DNA from: JAKQHY01 sp034429475
Lineage (GTDB): Bacteria > Chloroflexota > Anaerolineae > B4-G1 > SLSP01
Direction of reading: 5' to 3'
Assembly (NCBI GenBank): GCA_034429475.1
Contig: DAOUGD010000051.1
Coordinates: 1 to 51,188 of the forward strand
DNA length: 51,188 bases
Both the position numbers and the translations under genes were made by a program. The notes beneath the pieces were generated by a model. It ran no database searches, was not told the DNA's origin, and worked only from the letters and a program-made list of their open reading frames with translations. Below, in pieces: positions 7,127-15,835 of the stretch. The first letter of the stretch is position 1; every line of letters begins with the position of its first letter.

Positions 7127-7822
7127 ATGACGAAACCACGCGAGACATTTGAACGCGAGTTGCATCATCTGGAAGATCATGTATTGCTATTGGGCAGTAT
7201 GGTGGAAGAGGCGTTGCTGCTCTCGGTCGAGAGCCTCAAGCGGCGGGATTTCGAAAAGTCCCGCTGGCTGATTGAACACGATGCCGACATCAACGCGCGG
7301 CGTTACGCGATCGAAGAAGCCACGCTGACGCTGATCGCCTTGCAGCAGCCGGTGGCGCGGGATTTGCGCGCGCTGGCGGCGATCCTGGAAATCGCCACGG
7401 AGTTGGAGCGCATCGGCGATTACGCCAAAGGGATCGCCAAAATCAACCTGCTGATCGGGGAAGGCCCGCTGCTCAAGCCGCTGATTGACATCCCCCTGAT
7501 GATGGAGAAGGCGCTGGCGATGTTGCGGCGCTCCCTGGACGCCTTCGTGCGGCGGGACGTGGACACCGCGCGCGCCCTCCCGGTCCTGGACGACGAGGTG
7601 GACGCCCTGTACAACCAGGTCTACCGGGAGCTGATCACGTACATCCTGGCCGATCCGACGTGCCTGGAGCAGGCCAACTACCTGTTGTGGGCCGCGCACA
7701 ATCTGGAACGCGCCGCCGACCGCGTGTCGAATATCTGCGAGCGCATTCTCTTCACCGTCACCGGTGAGCTGATGGAGTTCAATGGGGGCGTCTCCCTGCA
7801 TTCATTCACGCCACAAGGGTGA
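7127..7822 (+). CDS. phoU: Phosphate signalling protein PhoU
   Basis: 231 residues, two tandem three-helix PhoU domains. The first holds RYAIEEATLTLIALQQPVARDLRALAAI-type sequence with the conserved E-R-GDYA motif (ELERIGDYAKGIA); the second has VDALYNQVYRELI and the matching LERAADRVSNICERI. PhoU restrains the phosphate sensor kinase and modulates PstSCAB when phosphate is ample. GGAGGGAGCG precedes the ATG. It closes the pst operon; no clear terminator hairpin follows. Confidence 0.94.
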   Translation: MTKPRETFERELHHLEDHVLLLGSMVEEALLLSVESLKRRDFEKSRWLIEHDADINARRYAIEEATLTLIALQQPVARDLRALAAILEIATELERIGDYAKGIAKINLLIGEGPLLKPLIDIPLMMEKALAMLRRSLDAFVRRDVDTARALPVLDDEVDALYNQVYRELITYILADPTCLEQANYLLWAAHNLERAADRVSNICERILFTVTGELMEFNGGVSLHSFTPQG

Positions 7823-8179
7823 ACGCAAGTCGGGAAATATCGCGCGCTGAGGGAATCTGAGTTTGATCGCGGGCCTGGCGGGCATCTTGAGCCTGCTGCT
7901 TCTCGTTGGCGCATTCACCTCCATATTCAACATGGATGGTCTGTACAGCGGACGCTTGCCGTCATCCCGGTTTTTTCAATCCTGGTGGCCTTGGGGCGCC
8001 CGGAGGGTGGGGGCCGTTTGGGATGCGGATGTGCGGGAGGGACAGAATTGCGGTCGAAGCGCTACCGTTGCTGGGGGGTAGTCTGGTTGCGTCCCTTAGT
8101 TTAATGAAAGGACTAGCGTACCACGAGAGAACGTGACGGGGAGTAGCGCATCGGGACCGAGGGCGTGCCTTTGCCGGCC
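7823..8179. other. Gap after phoU, no gene recognised
   Basis: About 360 bp without a convincing gene. A plus-strand frame from a TTG near 7863 would encode a 22-residue hydrophobic stretch followed by unstructured sequence, and a minus-strand frame is the decayed tail of the RHS remnant. I see no repeats, terminator or RNA here. Confidence 0.5.
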
Positions 8180-9060
8180 AGCCCTCTTGTGAGGTGAGGC
8201 GGTGGGCGGCGTCGAAGGTGTATGCCGTAACGACGGTGACGCTCAAGGGGGTAGTGCTGGTCATTGCGGTGCGGTTGCCGGTTGCGTCGTAGCGATAGGC
8301 AAAGGCTTCACCGGTGGAGTAAGCGGCGGCGGTCAGGCGATAGAGGGAACTGATCCCGCGTGTGACGCCATTGCTGGCTCGGTGACGTGCGTGCGGTTGC
8401 CGACGCCATCCAGCGTGGTGGCGTAGTGCGCCAGGACGGTCGTGCCGCGCGTGTGCAGCAGGGCGGTCAGGCGGCCGGCGGGGTCGTAGGTATGCATGGT
8501 CTGCACGCCGTTGGGCCGCGTGGTGGTGATCAGGCGGCCGGCGGCGTCATAGCCGTAGGTCGTCGTGCCGGCGGCCCAGTCGGTGACCTGGATGAGGCGG
8601 TTGTCGGCGTCGTAGGCGTAGTACGTGGTTGTGGGTTGGACGTTGTGGGTGACGGTGAGGGCGGTGCGGTTGCCCACCAGGTCAGAACCGTACTCGACGA
8701 CGCCGGTGAAGGGGTCGGTGACGCGGACGAGGCGGCCTAAGTCGTCGTATGCGTAGGTGGTCACGCTGGAGGTGTCGGTCATTGCCGTGCGGCGGCCGAG
8801 GACATCGTAGGCATATTCCACGGTGGCGTCGGGGTACTGAATGGCGATCAGGCGGTTGAGGCCATCGTAGAAGTAGCGCGTGACCAGACCAGGAGCCTAC
8901 CCTGAGCTTGCCGAAGGGGCGTCCACCTGCTGGGTCAGTAAGCCGCGCTCGTCGTAGTAGAAGCGGCGGGTGCTGGCGTCGGGGGGCGGCGTGACAACGG
9001 TGGTCACGGTAGTGGCAAAACCGTAAGGGATGGTAGCCGCTCTGCCTATCGGCGTCCAGG
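8180..9060 (-). pseudogene. Decayed RHS/YD-repeat gene
   Basis: Translated on the minus strand, the region is a run of YD repeats (YAYDVLGRRTAM, YAYDDLGRLVRV, YYAYDADNRLIQV, YGYDAAGRLITT), so it derives from an RHS or teneurin-like surface/toxin protein. It is broken. Near 8905 a stop codon lies inside a small inserted sequence. Near 8370 the frame shifts: repeats continue in another frame as LYRLTAA and FAYRYDATGNRTAM, then TAYTFDAAHRL. Neither the N-terminal signal nor an RHS core or toxin tip is present. It is probably a displaced RHS cassette related to the genes near 49-51 kb. Confidence 0.8.
8901..8917. repeat. CCTGAGCTTGCCGAAGG element inside the RHS remnant
   Basis: This 17-mer interrupts the YD-repeat reading frame and, with its flank, creates the TAG stop after the codons for PSASSG. 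I recall the same core (cttcggcaagctcagg) as a dispersed short sequence in many GC-rich environmental genomes, but I cannot confirm its distribution here. Confidence 0.5.
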
Positions 9061-9084
9061 CGGCTAAAGCTGCGAATTGCAGAG

Positions 9085-9123
9085 GATGTTTCGTTGCCGC
9101 GCTACGTGCGGCAACGAAACATC
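9085..9123. repeat. Perfect 16-bp hairpin downstream of the GH3 gene
   Basis: GATGTTTCGTTGCCGC (9085-9100) and its exact reverse complement (9108-9123) enclose a 7-nt loop. It lies about 50 bp past the GH3 stop codon in the minus direction. No T-run follows, so it is REP-like or an mRNA-stabilising stem rather than a classical terminator. Flanking GGCTAAAGC and GGCCTTTAGGCC add smaller palindromes. Confidence 0.7.
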
Positions 9124-9173
9124 TCTTCGCAACCGGCCTTTAGGCCACGGGGCCAGGCCGTCAGCCCTTACCA

Positions 9174-11357
9174 CTAACCATTGCCCAATGCGACCACCTC
9201 CAGCTCGCGCTTAAGCAGCACGTCGTTATCAGAACTGGGGCCGACCAGCACTTGATAAGTCCCGGGTTCCAGCCGCCATCTTTTTTCCTGCATATCGTAA
9301 TAACGCAGTTCTGCGAGCGGAATAGAGAGTTGCACCTCTGCCGTCGCGCCGGCCGGGATGGCAACTTTCTCGAAGCCCTTCAAAAGCTTCTTTTGTCGTT
9401 CTGCGCTGGAATTTGCCATCCCGACGTACACCTGCACAATTTCCTCGCCGTCCCGTGAGCCGGTGTTGCTGACTTTGACCGTGACTTCCAGGCTCTGGCC
9501 TTTGCGCTCGACGCGCAAATCGTGGTAAGCGTAGGTGGTATAACTTAGCCCAAATCCAAACGGGTAGGCCGGCTTTAATCCCTTTTTCTCCAGCAGGGTG
9601 TAGCCGTGGTACAGATCGTAAGTAATCTCTTGAGCGGTGCTGCTGAAATACGGAAGATGGTCGGCGCTGGTGGGAATGGTGAAGGGCAGCTTACCGCTGG
9701 GAGCGACGTCGCCAAACAGGAGTCTGGCCAGAGCCGTCCCGCCTTCCATGCCGGCGTACCAGCTATAGAGGACCGCCGGAACTTTTGCGGCCCAGTCCTC
9801 AATCATAATCATACTGCCGCACACCAGGCAAACCACCGTATTCGGGTTGATCCCGGCGACCGCTTGAATGAGCGCGCGCTGCTCCGGTTTGAGTGAGAGG
9901 CTCTGGCGGTCGCCGCCAGGAGATAGACCTTCCAGACTTTGAGAATTGTGGGGGTTTGATTGCTGCATCATCTCTAACTGGGCCGCTTTGTCGGGCTGAT
10001 CCATATTCCGGTACCCGATGATGAGGGGCTTGAGCATTTCTTCCATGCCGCCGGGCGAAACAAATTCCCCCTCATCGTTGAAGTCGTTCCCGGCGATGAT
10101 CACGACGCAGTCCACTTCTCCGGCGAGTTGCTGGGCTTCAGCAATTTGGGTTTCGTCGCGGTGCAGAATCTCCACGCCCTGACCCAAATACTTTTTCAAT
10201 CCTTCCAGCGGGGTGATGACGTAGGGAGCATATACCCGGCTGGAGCCGTGGTCGCCCGTGTTCTCCTGAGCGGCAAGCCGGCCCAAAACCAGAACCCGCT
10301 TCACGCTCTTGTCGAAAGGCAGCGCCGGCCCCTGATTCTTGATCAACACTATAGATTTCTCGGCTGCTTCGCGGGCCAATGTGACATGGGCCGGGCAGGC
10401 CACCAATTCTTTGTCATATTTCATGGGATCGGGCGTGTTTTCAAAAACCAGTAGCGTGCGCAGCACCCGCAACGCGGCCTGGTCAATGCAACTCTCGGCC
10501 ACCTCGCCCGCTTCCACTGCCTTGAGAAGATTCCTTTGGTAGTGGATGGGCATGGGCATTTCGACATCCAGCCCGGCCTCAATGGCCTTTTTGCCATTCC
10601 GCACGCCAAAAATGAAATCCGAGATGGCAAACCCCTCGAAACCCCAATCCTCGCGCAAGATCTCAGTCAGCAGTTTCCGGCTCTCGCAGGCCTGGTCGCC
10701 CATGAAGCGGTTGTAGGAAGCCATCACGGAAGCCGCGCCTCCCTGGACGATTTTCTTGAAATGCGCCAGGTAGACTTCGTGCATGGTGCGGTCATCGGCC
10801 TTGACGTTGACGAAGAACCGGCTGTTTTCGATGTTGTTGACGGCGTAATGCTTGACGCAGGCCATTACGTTGTGCTCCTGGACGGCTTCCGCAAGACTTT
10901 TCCCCATTTCCCCCACCAGGAAGGGATCCTCCCCATAGGTTTCCTGCGCCCGTCCCCAGGCCGGGTGGCGGAGGAGGTTGACGCAAACCCCGCCGAAGAA
11001 ATTGGCGTCCTGCGCCCGCGCTTCCTTCCCGATCGCATCGCCGATCCGTTTCTCCAGCGCCCGGTCAAAACTGGCCCCCCGCGCCATCGAAACCGGGAAG
11101 CAGGTGGAGCGTCCCATCACCACGCCGCGCGGGCCGTCGGTGAATTTGATCGGCGTAACCCCCAACCGTGGGACGCCGTTGGTCGCAATAGGCGTCGGGT
11201 TATAAGAGTTCTGGTACTTGATCTGGTTCGTGATCATGTCCCAGTTGCCGTTGAGCAGCCAGACCTTTTCTTTCAACGTCATCTGTTTGAGAATGTCCCC
11301 GGCCTTTTGTTCAATTTCAGCGCGGGACAACGTGCATTGAGTTTCTTTCTTAAACAT
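9174..11357 (-). CDS. Glycoside hydrolase family 3 (beta-glucosidase type)
   Basis: 727 residues. The GH3 N-terminal barrel carries RHPAWGRAQETYGEDPFLVGEM, KHYAVNN and the nucleophile segment EGFAISDFIFG, where Asp247 is the expected catalytic nucleophile (Phe replaces the common Trp after it). The alpha/beta sandwich domain follows (VLVLGRLAAQENTGDHGSS, WYAGMEGGTALARLLFGDVAPSGKLPFT), and the C-terminus is a fibronectin III-like domain (VTVKVSNTGSRDGEEIVQVYV). No signal peptide is visible, so it is probably cytoplasmic and acts on imported oligosaccharides. CAGGAGATAAGC precedes the ATG. It stands alone, without transporter or regulator neighbours. Confidence 0.93.
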   Translation of the reverse strand: MFKKETQCTLSRAEIEQKAGDILKQMTLKEKVWLLNGNWDMITNQIKYQNSYNPTPIATNGVPRLGVTPIKFTDGPRGVVMGRSTCFPVSMARGASFDRALEKRIGDAIGKEARAQDANFFGGVCVNLLRHPAWGRAQETYGEDPFLVGEMGKSLAEAVQEHNVMACVKHYAVNNIENSRFFVNVKADDRTMHEVYLAHFKKIVQGGAASVMASYNRFMGDQACESRKLLTEILREDWGFEGFAISDFIFGVRNGKKAIEAGLDVEMPMPIHYQRNLLKAVEAGEVAESCIDQAALRVLRTLLVFENTPDPMKYDKELVACPAHVTLAREAAEKSIVLIKNQGPALPFDKSVKRVLVLGRLAAQENTGDHGSSRVYAPYVITPLEGLKKYLGQGVEILHRDETQIAEAQQLAGEVDCVVIIAGNDFNDEGEFVSPGGMEEMLKPLIIGYRNMDQPDKAAQLEMMQQSNPHNSQSLEGLSPGGDRQSLSLKPEQRALIQAVAGINPNTVVCLVCGSMIMIEDWAAKVPAVLYSWYAGMEGGTALARLLFGDVAPSGKLPFTIPTSADHLPYFSSTAQEITYDLYHGYTLLEKKGLKPAYPFGFGLSYTTYAYHDLRVERKGQSLEVTVKVSNTGSRDGEEIVQVYVGMANSSAERQKKLLKGFEKVAIPAGATAEVQLSIPLAELRYYDMQEKRWRLEPGTYQVLVGPSSDNDVLLKRELEVVALGNG

Positions 11358-11412
11358 GCTTATCTCCTGAAGTTATTGAAAAAGATTGAAGGGGTAATCC
11401 TGAGTCCCCGGT

Positions 11413-11441
11413 ATGGTACAACAAACCTGAGAGCGTGTCAA
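11413..11441 (-). promoter_or_regulatory. Promoter of the GH3 gene
   Basis: On the minus strand TTGACA (11441-11436) and TACCAT (11418-11413) are separated by 17 bp, about 55 bp upstream of the GH3 start. The -35 is a perfect sigma70 match and the -10 a moderate one. Confidence 0.6.
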
Positions 11442-11480
11442 GTGGATGAATCCATCCCCTGTTCACGCACCGAAGCCAGA

Positions 11481-11738
11481 TGGCACTCGATTTTCGCTAC
11501 GCTCGCAGGAATTTGCTTCACGTTAGGGATTCTCTGCTACTTGCGCGTGTCTTCTCATCCTTACGCGCGGTGGTTTCATCTGGGATTTCTGATACTGATA
11601 GCAGGGAGTTCCTTACTCTTCGGGCTTGCAGAGAACGGAGTTGTGGGGTTAGGCAAAGGGATGGCTCAGAGGATACTGTATATCATCAGTTTCATCTGGT
11701 TGCTTGTGGGGCAATGGTGGAGCCTCCCTCTTGTTTGA
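11481..11738 (+). pseudogene. C-terminal fragment of a DUF998-like membrane protein
   Basis: The frame encodes three hydrophobic segments (FATLAGICFTLGILCYL, FHLGFLILIAGSSLLFGLA, RILYIISFIWLLVGQWW) and then a stop. The order, with an arginine before the last span, resembles the end of DUF998 proteins. There is no start codon or N-terminal half: upstream lie the GH3 promoter and its divergent gene. I read it as a leftover 3' end; the family match is tentative. Confidence 0.35.
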
Positions 11739-11760
11739 GGGAAGGGTTGGAGGAGTCGAG

Positions 11761-11798
11761 GCTGCTTACGCTGAGATTACGAAAAAAGCGTAAGCAGC
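11761..11798. repeat. 12-bp perfect hairpin
   Basis: GCTGCTTACGCT (11761-11772) is the exact reverse complement of AGCGTAAGCAGC (11787-11798), with a 14-nt loop. It lies between the DUF998-like fragment and the VOC promoter and may end transcription from upstream, though no T-run follows. Confidence 0.6.
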
Positions 11799-11839
11799 GG
11801 AGACTCTGCGTTTATGTTCATAAGTCCTCAGTCCTTATC

Positions 11840-11867
11840 TTGACTTCGATGATAACACCTCTATACT
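11840..11867 (+). promoter_or_regulatory. Promoter of the VOC gene
   Basis: TTGACT (11840-11845) and TATACT (11862-11867) are spaced by 16 bp, 36 bp before the VOC start codon. The flanks (TTCATAAGTCCTCAG before, and a pyrimidine-rich spacer) resemble those of the promoter at 12955. Confidence 0.65.
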
Positions 11868-11903
11868 CATCTTCTGATTCCCGCGAAAGAGAGGCGCACT
11901 GCT

Positions 11904-12323
11904 ATGCTACAATCCATTGTTCACATTGCCCTGGTGGTCAGGGACTACGACGAGGCCATTGCGTTTTACACCGAAAAATTGCACTTCACCCTGGTTGAGG
12001 ACACCTACCAACCGGAGCAGGACAAACGGTGGGTAGTGGTGGCCCCGCCCGGTTCAGCAGGGACGACCCTGTTGTTAGCCAGAGCCGTCACGCCGGAACA
12101 GCAGGCGGCAGTGGGCCATCAGACCGGCGGGCGCGTCTTTCTGTTTCTCGGCACCGACGATTTCTGGCGGGATTACCACGCAATGGTTGCCAGAGGCGTC
12201 ACGTTTGTCAGACCGCCCAAAGAAGCCGACTACGGAGTGGTGGCGGTGTTTGAGGACTTGTACGGCAACTTGTGGGACTTGGTGCAGCTAAACACCCCCG
12301 GCAATCCGTATCGCTCCTCGTAA
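11904..12323 (+). CDS. VOC family (glyoxalase/bleomycin-resistance fold) protein
   Basis: 139 residues, one complete VOC unit of two beta-alpha-beta-beta-beta modules. It starts MLQSIVHIALVVRDYDEAI, with the candidate metal-ligand histidine in the first strand, contains FYTEKLHF, and ends with the FEDLYGNLWDLVQ motif, whose Asp/Glu positions are the usual site of the last metal ligand. VOC proteins include glyoxalase I, dioxygenases and antibiotic-binding proteins; the reaction cannot be told from sequence alone. It has its own promoter and is followed by a GNAT gene on the same strand. Confidence 0.88.
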   Translation: MLQSIVHIALVVRDYDEAIAFYTEKLHFTLVEDTYQPEQDKRWVVVAPPGSAGTTLLLARAVTPEQQAAVGHQTGGRVFLFLGTDDFWRDYHAMVARGVTFVRPPKEADYGVVAVFEDLYGNLWDLVQLNTPGNPYRSS

Positions 12324-12387
12324 ACCATTAGTATGTTCATAGGGTCTCAGCACGTTTCTTGACACCCCTCGCACCCTCTCAGGAGCG

Positions 12388-12903
12388 ATGATGATTCGAC
12401 GAGCCGTTATTGACGATGCAGAACGCATAGCAGAGATTCACATTTTCGGATGGCGCAGCGCCTATCGGGGGATTGTGTCGGATGCGTACTTGTTTGGGAA
12501 AACCTCGGTCGCCGGAAGAATCGCAGGGGTGAGAAAGGCGATAGACGAGGGGCTGGAAGAGACCTATGTGTTTGAGGAAGACGGTATCCTCAAAGCCTTT
12601 ATGACAATAGGCAATGCCAGAAATGCGGATAAGTCCGACGCCTTTGAACTATGGGGACTTTATGTCGAGCCGTTGTTTAAAGGCCAGGGCGTGGGGACAA
12701 AAATGGTGACGTTTTGCGAACAATGCGCGAGGGAACGCGGCTTCACGGAAATCATCCTATGGGTCTTCAAAGATAACGCCAAGTCCCGGCGGTTTTATGA
12801 GAAAATGGGGTACGCGCCCGATGGGAAAGAAGAAACGATAGCCCGCTTCAATGCCGTTCAGGTGCGATACTGTAAAAAAACTGCCAACGTCCCTTGTTCA
12901 TAA
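12388..12903 (+). CDS. GNAT family N-acetyltransferase
   Basis: 171 residues. The GNAT fold is clear: MIRRAVIDDAERIAEIHIFGW at the start, the LYVEPLFKGQGVGTKMV segment with the acetyl-CoA pyrophosphate loop (Q-G-V-G-T), then ILWVFKDNAKSRRFYEKMGYAPDG, the usual C-terminal motif B. It transfers an acetyl group from acetyl-CoA to an unknown amine. CTCAGGAGCGATG gives a good ribosome site. It follows the VOC gene after 64 bp; the two may share the VOC promoter. Confidence 0.9.
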   Translation: MMIRRAVIDDAERIAEIHIFGWRSAYRGIVSDAYLFGKTSVAGRIAGVRKAIDEGLEETYVFEEDGILKAFMTIGNARNADKSDAFELWGLYVEPLFKGQGVGTKMVTFCEQCARERGFTEIILWVFKDNAKSRRFYEKMGYAPDGKEETIARFNAVQVRYCKKTANVPCS

Positions 12904-12905
12904 AT

Positions 12906-12982
12906 CCTCAGCACTCAGTCCTCAGCACTCAGTCCTCAGCACTCAGCACTCATCTTGACGCCGCTCACAATTCCCCTATACT
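12906..12982 (+). promoter_or_regulatory. Iterated CTCAGCA units followed by the yitT promoter
   Basis: CCTCAGCACTCAGT units repeat from 12906 to 12953. They run directly into TTGACG (12955-12960), a 16-bp spacer and TATACT (12977-12982), the same arrangement as in front of the VOC gene. The following 220 bp before yitT hold no gene and no clear structure, so this is the most likely promoter for yitT. Confidence 0.55.
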
Positions 12983-13205
12983 TATTCTCGTACCCTTTGC
13001 ACACAAAAAAATCGCCCCGCCGCTTCTCACAACCCGGGGCAACGACCAACGGCGAGATCGCGCCGTGGTGCGGATCGTATAGCATAATCCCGCCCCCGCG
13101 CGTCAAATGCCGGGGGGCGGCGTGCTTGAGAAAAGTCCACCGAGGGCAGATGGGTTTTGCCCTTGAGTCGTTACATTCCCTCTATGAAAGCTGGTTACGA
13201 ATACC

Positions 13206-14078
13206 ATGAAAAAAGAAACAAAAGTCTCGCGGATACGGCAAACTTTGCAAGATTACATCCTTATCACGCTGGGGTCCTTGTGTATGGCGGCGGCGATTGA
13301 CGTTTTCCTGGTCCCGAACAATGTCATCTCTCTCGGCTTCACGGGGCTGGGCATGATTGCCAATCACCTGTGGCAATGGCCGGTGGGCGTGGTAACGCTG
13401 GGGCTGAATATTCCGCTCCTGCTTGCCGGCATCAAGTGGGGCGGCGGGTTCAATTTTTTCTTCCGCACCATCTACACCGTCATCGTGATGACCGTTGCCA
13501 TCGATCTGCTCAAACCCCTTTTGCCCGCCATTCACGAAGGCCCGCTCATCTATACCCTGTTTGGCGGCATCCTTAACGGGTTGGGCGTGGGGTTGATCTT
13601 GCGGGGGCAGGGGTCAGCCGGCGGCACCGATATTATTGCCCTCCTGCTCAATCGCCACCAGAGTATTCCCTTCGGACAGGTCTATTTAATCGCCAATAGC
13701 ACCGTGTTGGGATTAGGCGCCTTAGTGATGGGGCTGGTCCCGGCGTTATATGCGCTCATTGTGGTCTTCGCCAGCAGTCTCGTGGTTAATATGATTTTGG
13801 AGGGTGTGGGCTATGCGCGTGCGGTCTTCATCATCACCGAACAACAGGAGGCGTTACGCGAAGCCATTATGCTCAAAATCAATCGCGGCGTAACCCTGAT
13901 TGAGGGGGTGGGTGGGTTCACCCAATTGCCGCGCACGCTGCTGTTTGTGGTGGTCTCGCCGGCCCAGATCACCCAACTCAAGCGCGTTGTCACAGAAGTG
14001 GATGCCAACGCCTTTGTCGTCATCTCCGATGCCCGCGAGGTGTTTGGCCGCGGTTTTCACCCGATGACGACGGGTTAA
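13206..14078 (+). CDS. YitT family membrane protein with DUF2179 domain
   Basis: 290 residues. Five to six membrane spans cover residues 15-195, including the family pattern LVPNNVISLGFTGLGMI near the start, LGLNIPLLLAGIKWG, and GLILRGQGSAGGTDIIALLL. The C-terminal soluble DUF2179 domain (about 200-285) holds RGVTLIEGVGGFT and ends DAREVFGRGF. YitT proteins are conserved integral membrane proteins of unknown transport role. No strong ribosome site precedes the ATG. Confidence 0.9.
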   Translation: MKKETKVSRIRQTLQDYILITLGSLCMAAAIDVFLVPNNVISLGFTGLGMIANHLWQWPVGVVTLGLNIPLLLAGIKWGGGFNFFFRTIYTVIVMTVAIDLLKPLLPAIHEGPLIYTLFGGILNGLGVGLILRGQGSAGGTDIIALLLNRHQSIPFGQVYLIANSTVLGLGALVMGLVPALYALIVVFASSLVVNMILEGVGYARAVFIITEQQEALREAIMLKINRGVTLIEGVGGFTQLPRTLLFVVVSPAQITQLKRVVTEVDANAFVVISDAREVFGRGFHPMTTG

Positions 14079-14079
14079 A

Positions 14080-14685
14080 ATGACCGCCCCCAGACTCTTT
14101 GACTTACCTGTCACTCTCTCCGCCCTGGAAGCCTTCCTCTGGGAGGCCGCCAATATCCTGCGCGGCAGCCCGGTGGACCGCACTGACCGGCGCGTCGCCA
14201 GCGACATCCTCGGCGACGCCTACGAATACCTCATCAAGCAGTTCGCCGACGCGACCAACCGCAAGGCCGGCGAATTCTACACCCCACGCAGCGTCGTCCG
14301 GCTGATGGTGGACATCCTCGACCCGCAGGGCGGCGAAACCATCTACGATCCGGCGTGTGGCACGGGCGGGATGCTCCTGGCCGCCGTCGAACACGTCCGT
14401 GCCCACGGTGGCGATCCGCGCACGTTCTTCGGTAAGCTCTTCGGCCAGGAGCGCAACCTCACTACGGCGTCCGTGGCCCGGATGAACCTGTTCCTGCACG
14501 GCATCGAAGACTTCCAGATCGAGTGCGGTGACACGCTCCGCGCCCCGGTCTTCACTGATCCCAGCACGGGCGGGCTGGCGACCTTCGACTGCGTCATTGC
14601 CAACCCGCCGTTCTCGTTGGAGCAGTGGGGCCGCGAAATCTGGGAGAACGATCCCTGGGGGCGCGCTTTTGCCGGACTCCCCTGA
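14080..14685 (+). pseudogene. Remnant of a type I restriction methylase subunit HsdM
   Basis: 201 residues where a full HsdM has about 500. Residues 1-36 resemble the HsdM N-terminal start (LEAFLWEAANILRG..VDRTD). The next residues jump straight to ILGDAYEYLIKQFAD and AGEFYTPRSVVRLMV, so about a hundred residues of the N-terminal helical domain seem deleted. SAM motif I (DPACGTGG) and the catalytic motif NPPF are present, but the target-binding C-terminus is missing after FAGLP. No hsdS or hsdR is nearby. It begins 1 bp after yitT without a ribosome site. It is probably inactive. Confidence 0.75.
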
Positions 14686-14760
14686 GTGACTTACCATCAC
14701 TTTCAGAGTGAGGTATCATGGGCTGGGGTTTGAGTTACTACAGTCACAGGAGAGAAAAGA

Positions 14761-15366
14761 ATGAGCCAACAGCCAGCCCATCGTCCGGAGCGGCGTTATC
14801 CGCAAAGTGAGCGCGTGATCGTCGCCTGCGAGTTGGAGCAGTGCGTGCATTGCGGGCAGCCCTTGGAGTCAAGTGGCACCTGGCATATGCGGAAGTATGT
14901 CCAGACACTGGCGGGGCCGTTGTTTGTGGCGGGGAAGAGCAAATACTGCCCCAATCCAGGGTGTTCCCATCCCGATGCTCATTATCATGCCAGCGGGGTT
15001 CTGAGAATTAGTTTGCCGTACAGCACGTATGGGCTGGATGTGTTGGCTTTCATTGGTTGGCAACACGAACATGAACACCAACAGTTGGGCGAGATTCAGG
15101 AACAGTTGCAGCAGCGTGGAGTGGCGGTGAGCGAACGCCATGTAGGGCGGTTGTACCGGCAATTTCTCGCCCTGCTGGGGGTGGGGACGCATGAGCGCAT
15201 CGCATGGCAAGTGCAAGCGAGCGCGCAGGCGCATGGCGGAGTAGTGTGGGCGATAGATGCCTTGCAACCGGAAGGCCACGGGGCGCTCTTGTATGTCCTG
15301 TACGGGGTATTGAGTGGCACGCCGGTCGCGGCCATCCAGATGGATTGTCCGACGGCTGTTGGCTGA
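14761..15366 (+). pseudogene. Truncated zinc-finger transposase
   Basis: 201 residues. The N-terminus has a zinc-ribbon-like set (CVHCGQP, then YCPNPGCSHPDAHYH), followed by a helix-turn-helix region (QLGEIQEQLQQRGVAVSERHVGRLYRQFL) and the start of a DDE-like core, WAIDALQPEG, with the probable first catalytic Asp. The frame ends 30 residues later, without the other acidic residues. AGGAGAGAAAAG precedes the ATG. The IS family is not certain. The frame runs into unrelated sequence at about 15350, where a minus-strand gene is cut too. Confidence 0.55.
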
Positions 15367-15409
15367 TCGCCTGTAACCAGGCCGAAAGTTGTTCCCACGT
15401 CACCTGCAC
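15355..15409 (-). pseudogene. 5' stub of a minus-strand gene cut at the transposase junction
   Basis: GGAGGT (15422-15417 on the minus strand) is followed after 7 bp by GTG (15409) and the codons for VQVTWEQLSAWLQAISQQPS. After that the frame passes into the antisense of the transposase. It would be the next gene of the small operon 15431-16168. Only the good ribosome site and the position support it. Confidence 0.35.
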
Positions 15410-15430
15410 CGGCGTTACCTCCTGCACCGG

Positions 15431-15835
15431 TCACTGCGTCTGCAAAAAGGCGTCTGCGTCAGCCGCCAGCGCGACGTAGCCCCGGCGCTCCTGCAAATCC
15501 AGGATCAGCCGATGGGTGGCCGGTTCTTCGGACGAGCCAAGCGCCCATAGCGCGCCATTCAGGGCCAGATGCAACGGCGTGCCCCACAGTTCGCGCGTCA
15601 GGTGCAGGAAGAACAGCCAGTGGCCGGTCGCTGTCACCTGGCCGTCGCCATATACCACCTCATCGCCGCACGACTCCCACCACACGGCCAGGAACCGCGC
15701 CTGACCGTCATAGCCGACCGCCCGCTCCCAGTTGTGCGGGAGAACTGCGTTTTCTACCAATGTGCCGGGAACCTGATCCGCGATGTACCTCCTACTTGGG
15801 CCGATGGCCGCAATACGGGCATTTACCATTAACAA
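15431..15835 (-). CDS. Hypothetical protein of the small-gene operon
   Basis: 134 residues with no family I recognise. Notable segments are ARFLAVWWESCGDEVVYGDG and LILDLQERRGYVALAADADAFL, rich in Trp and acidic residues; no signal peptide or membrane span. The start is uncertain. The ATG at 15835 overlaps the preceding zinc-ribbon gene by 44 bp, a second ATG lies at 15829, and an AGGAGG motif at the zinc-ribbon stop codon (about 15793) has no good start codon at the right distance behind it. Confidence 0.6.
   Translation of the reverse strand: MLMVNARIAAIGPSRRYIADQVPGTLVENAVLPHNWERAVGYDGQARFLAVWWESCGDEVVYGDGQVTATGHWLFFLHLTRELWGTPLHLALNGALWALGSSEEPATHRLILDLQERRGYVALAADADAFLQTQ

Noticed and set aside
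7863..8081. 72-codon gene after phoU
   Set aside because: TTG start, no ribosome site, one hydrophobic stretch followed by random-looking sequence.
10536..11738. 400-codon plus-strand frame running from inside the GH3 gene
   Set aside because: The first two-thirds are antisense to GH3; only the hydrophobic tail after about 11481 looks coding and is listed as a fragment.
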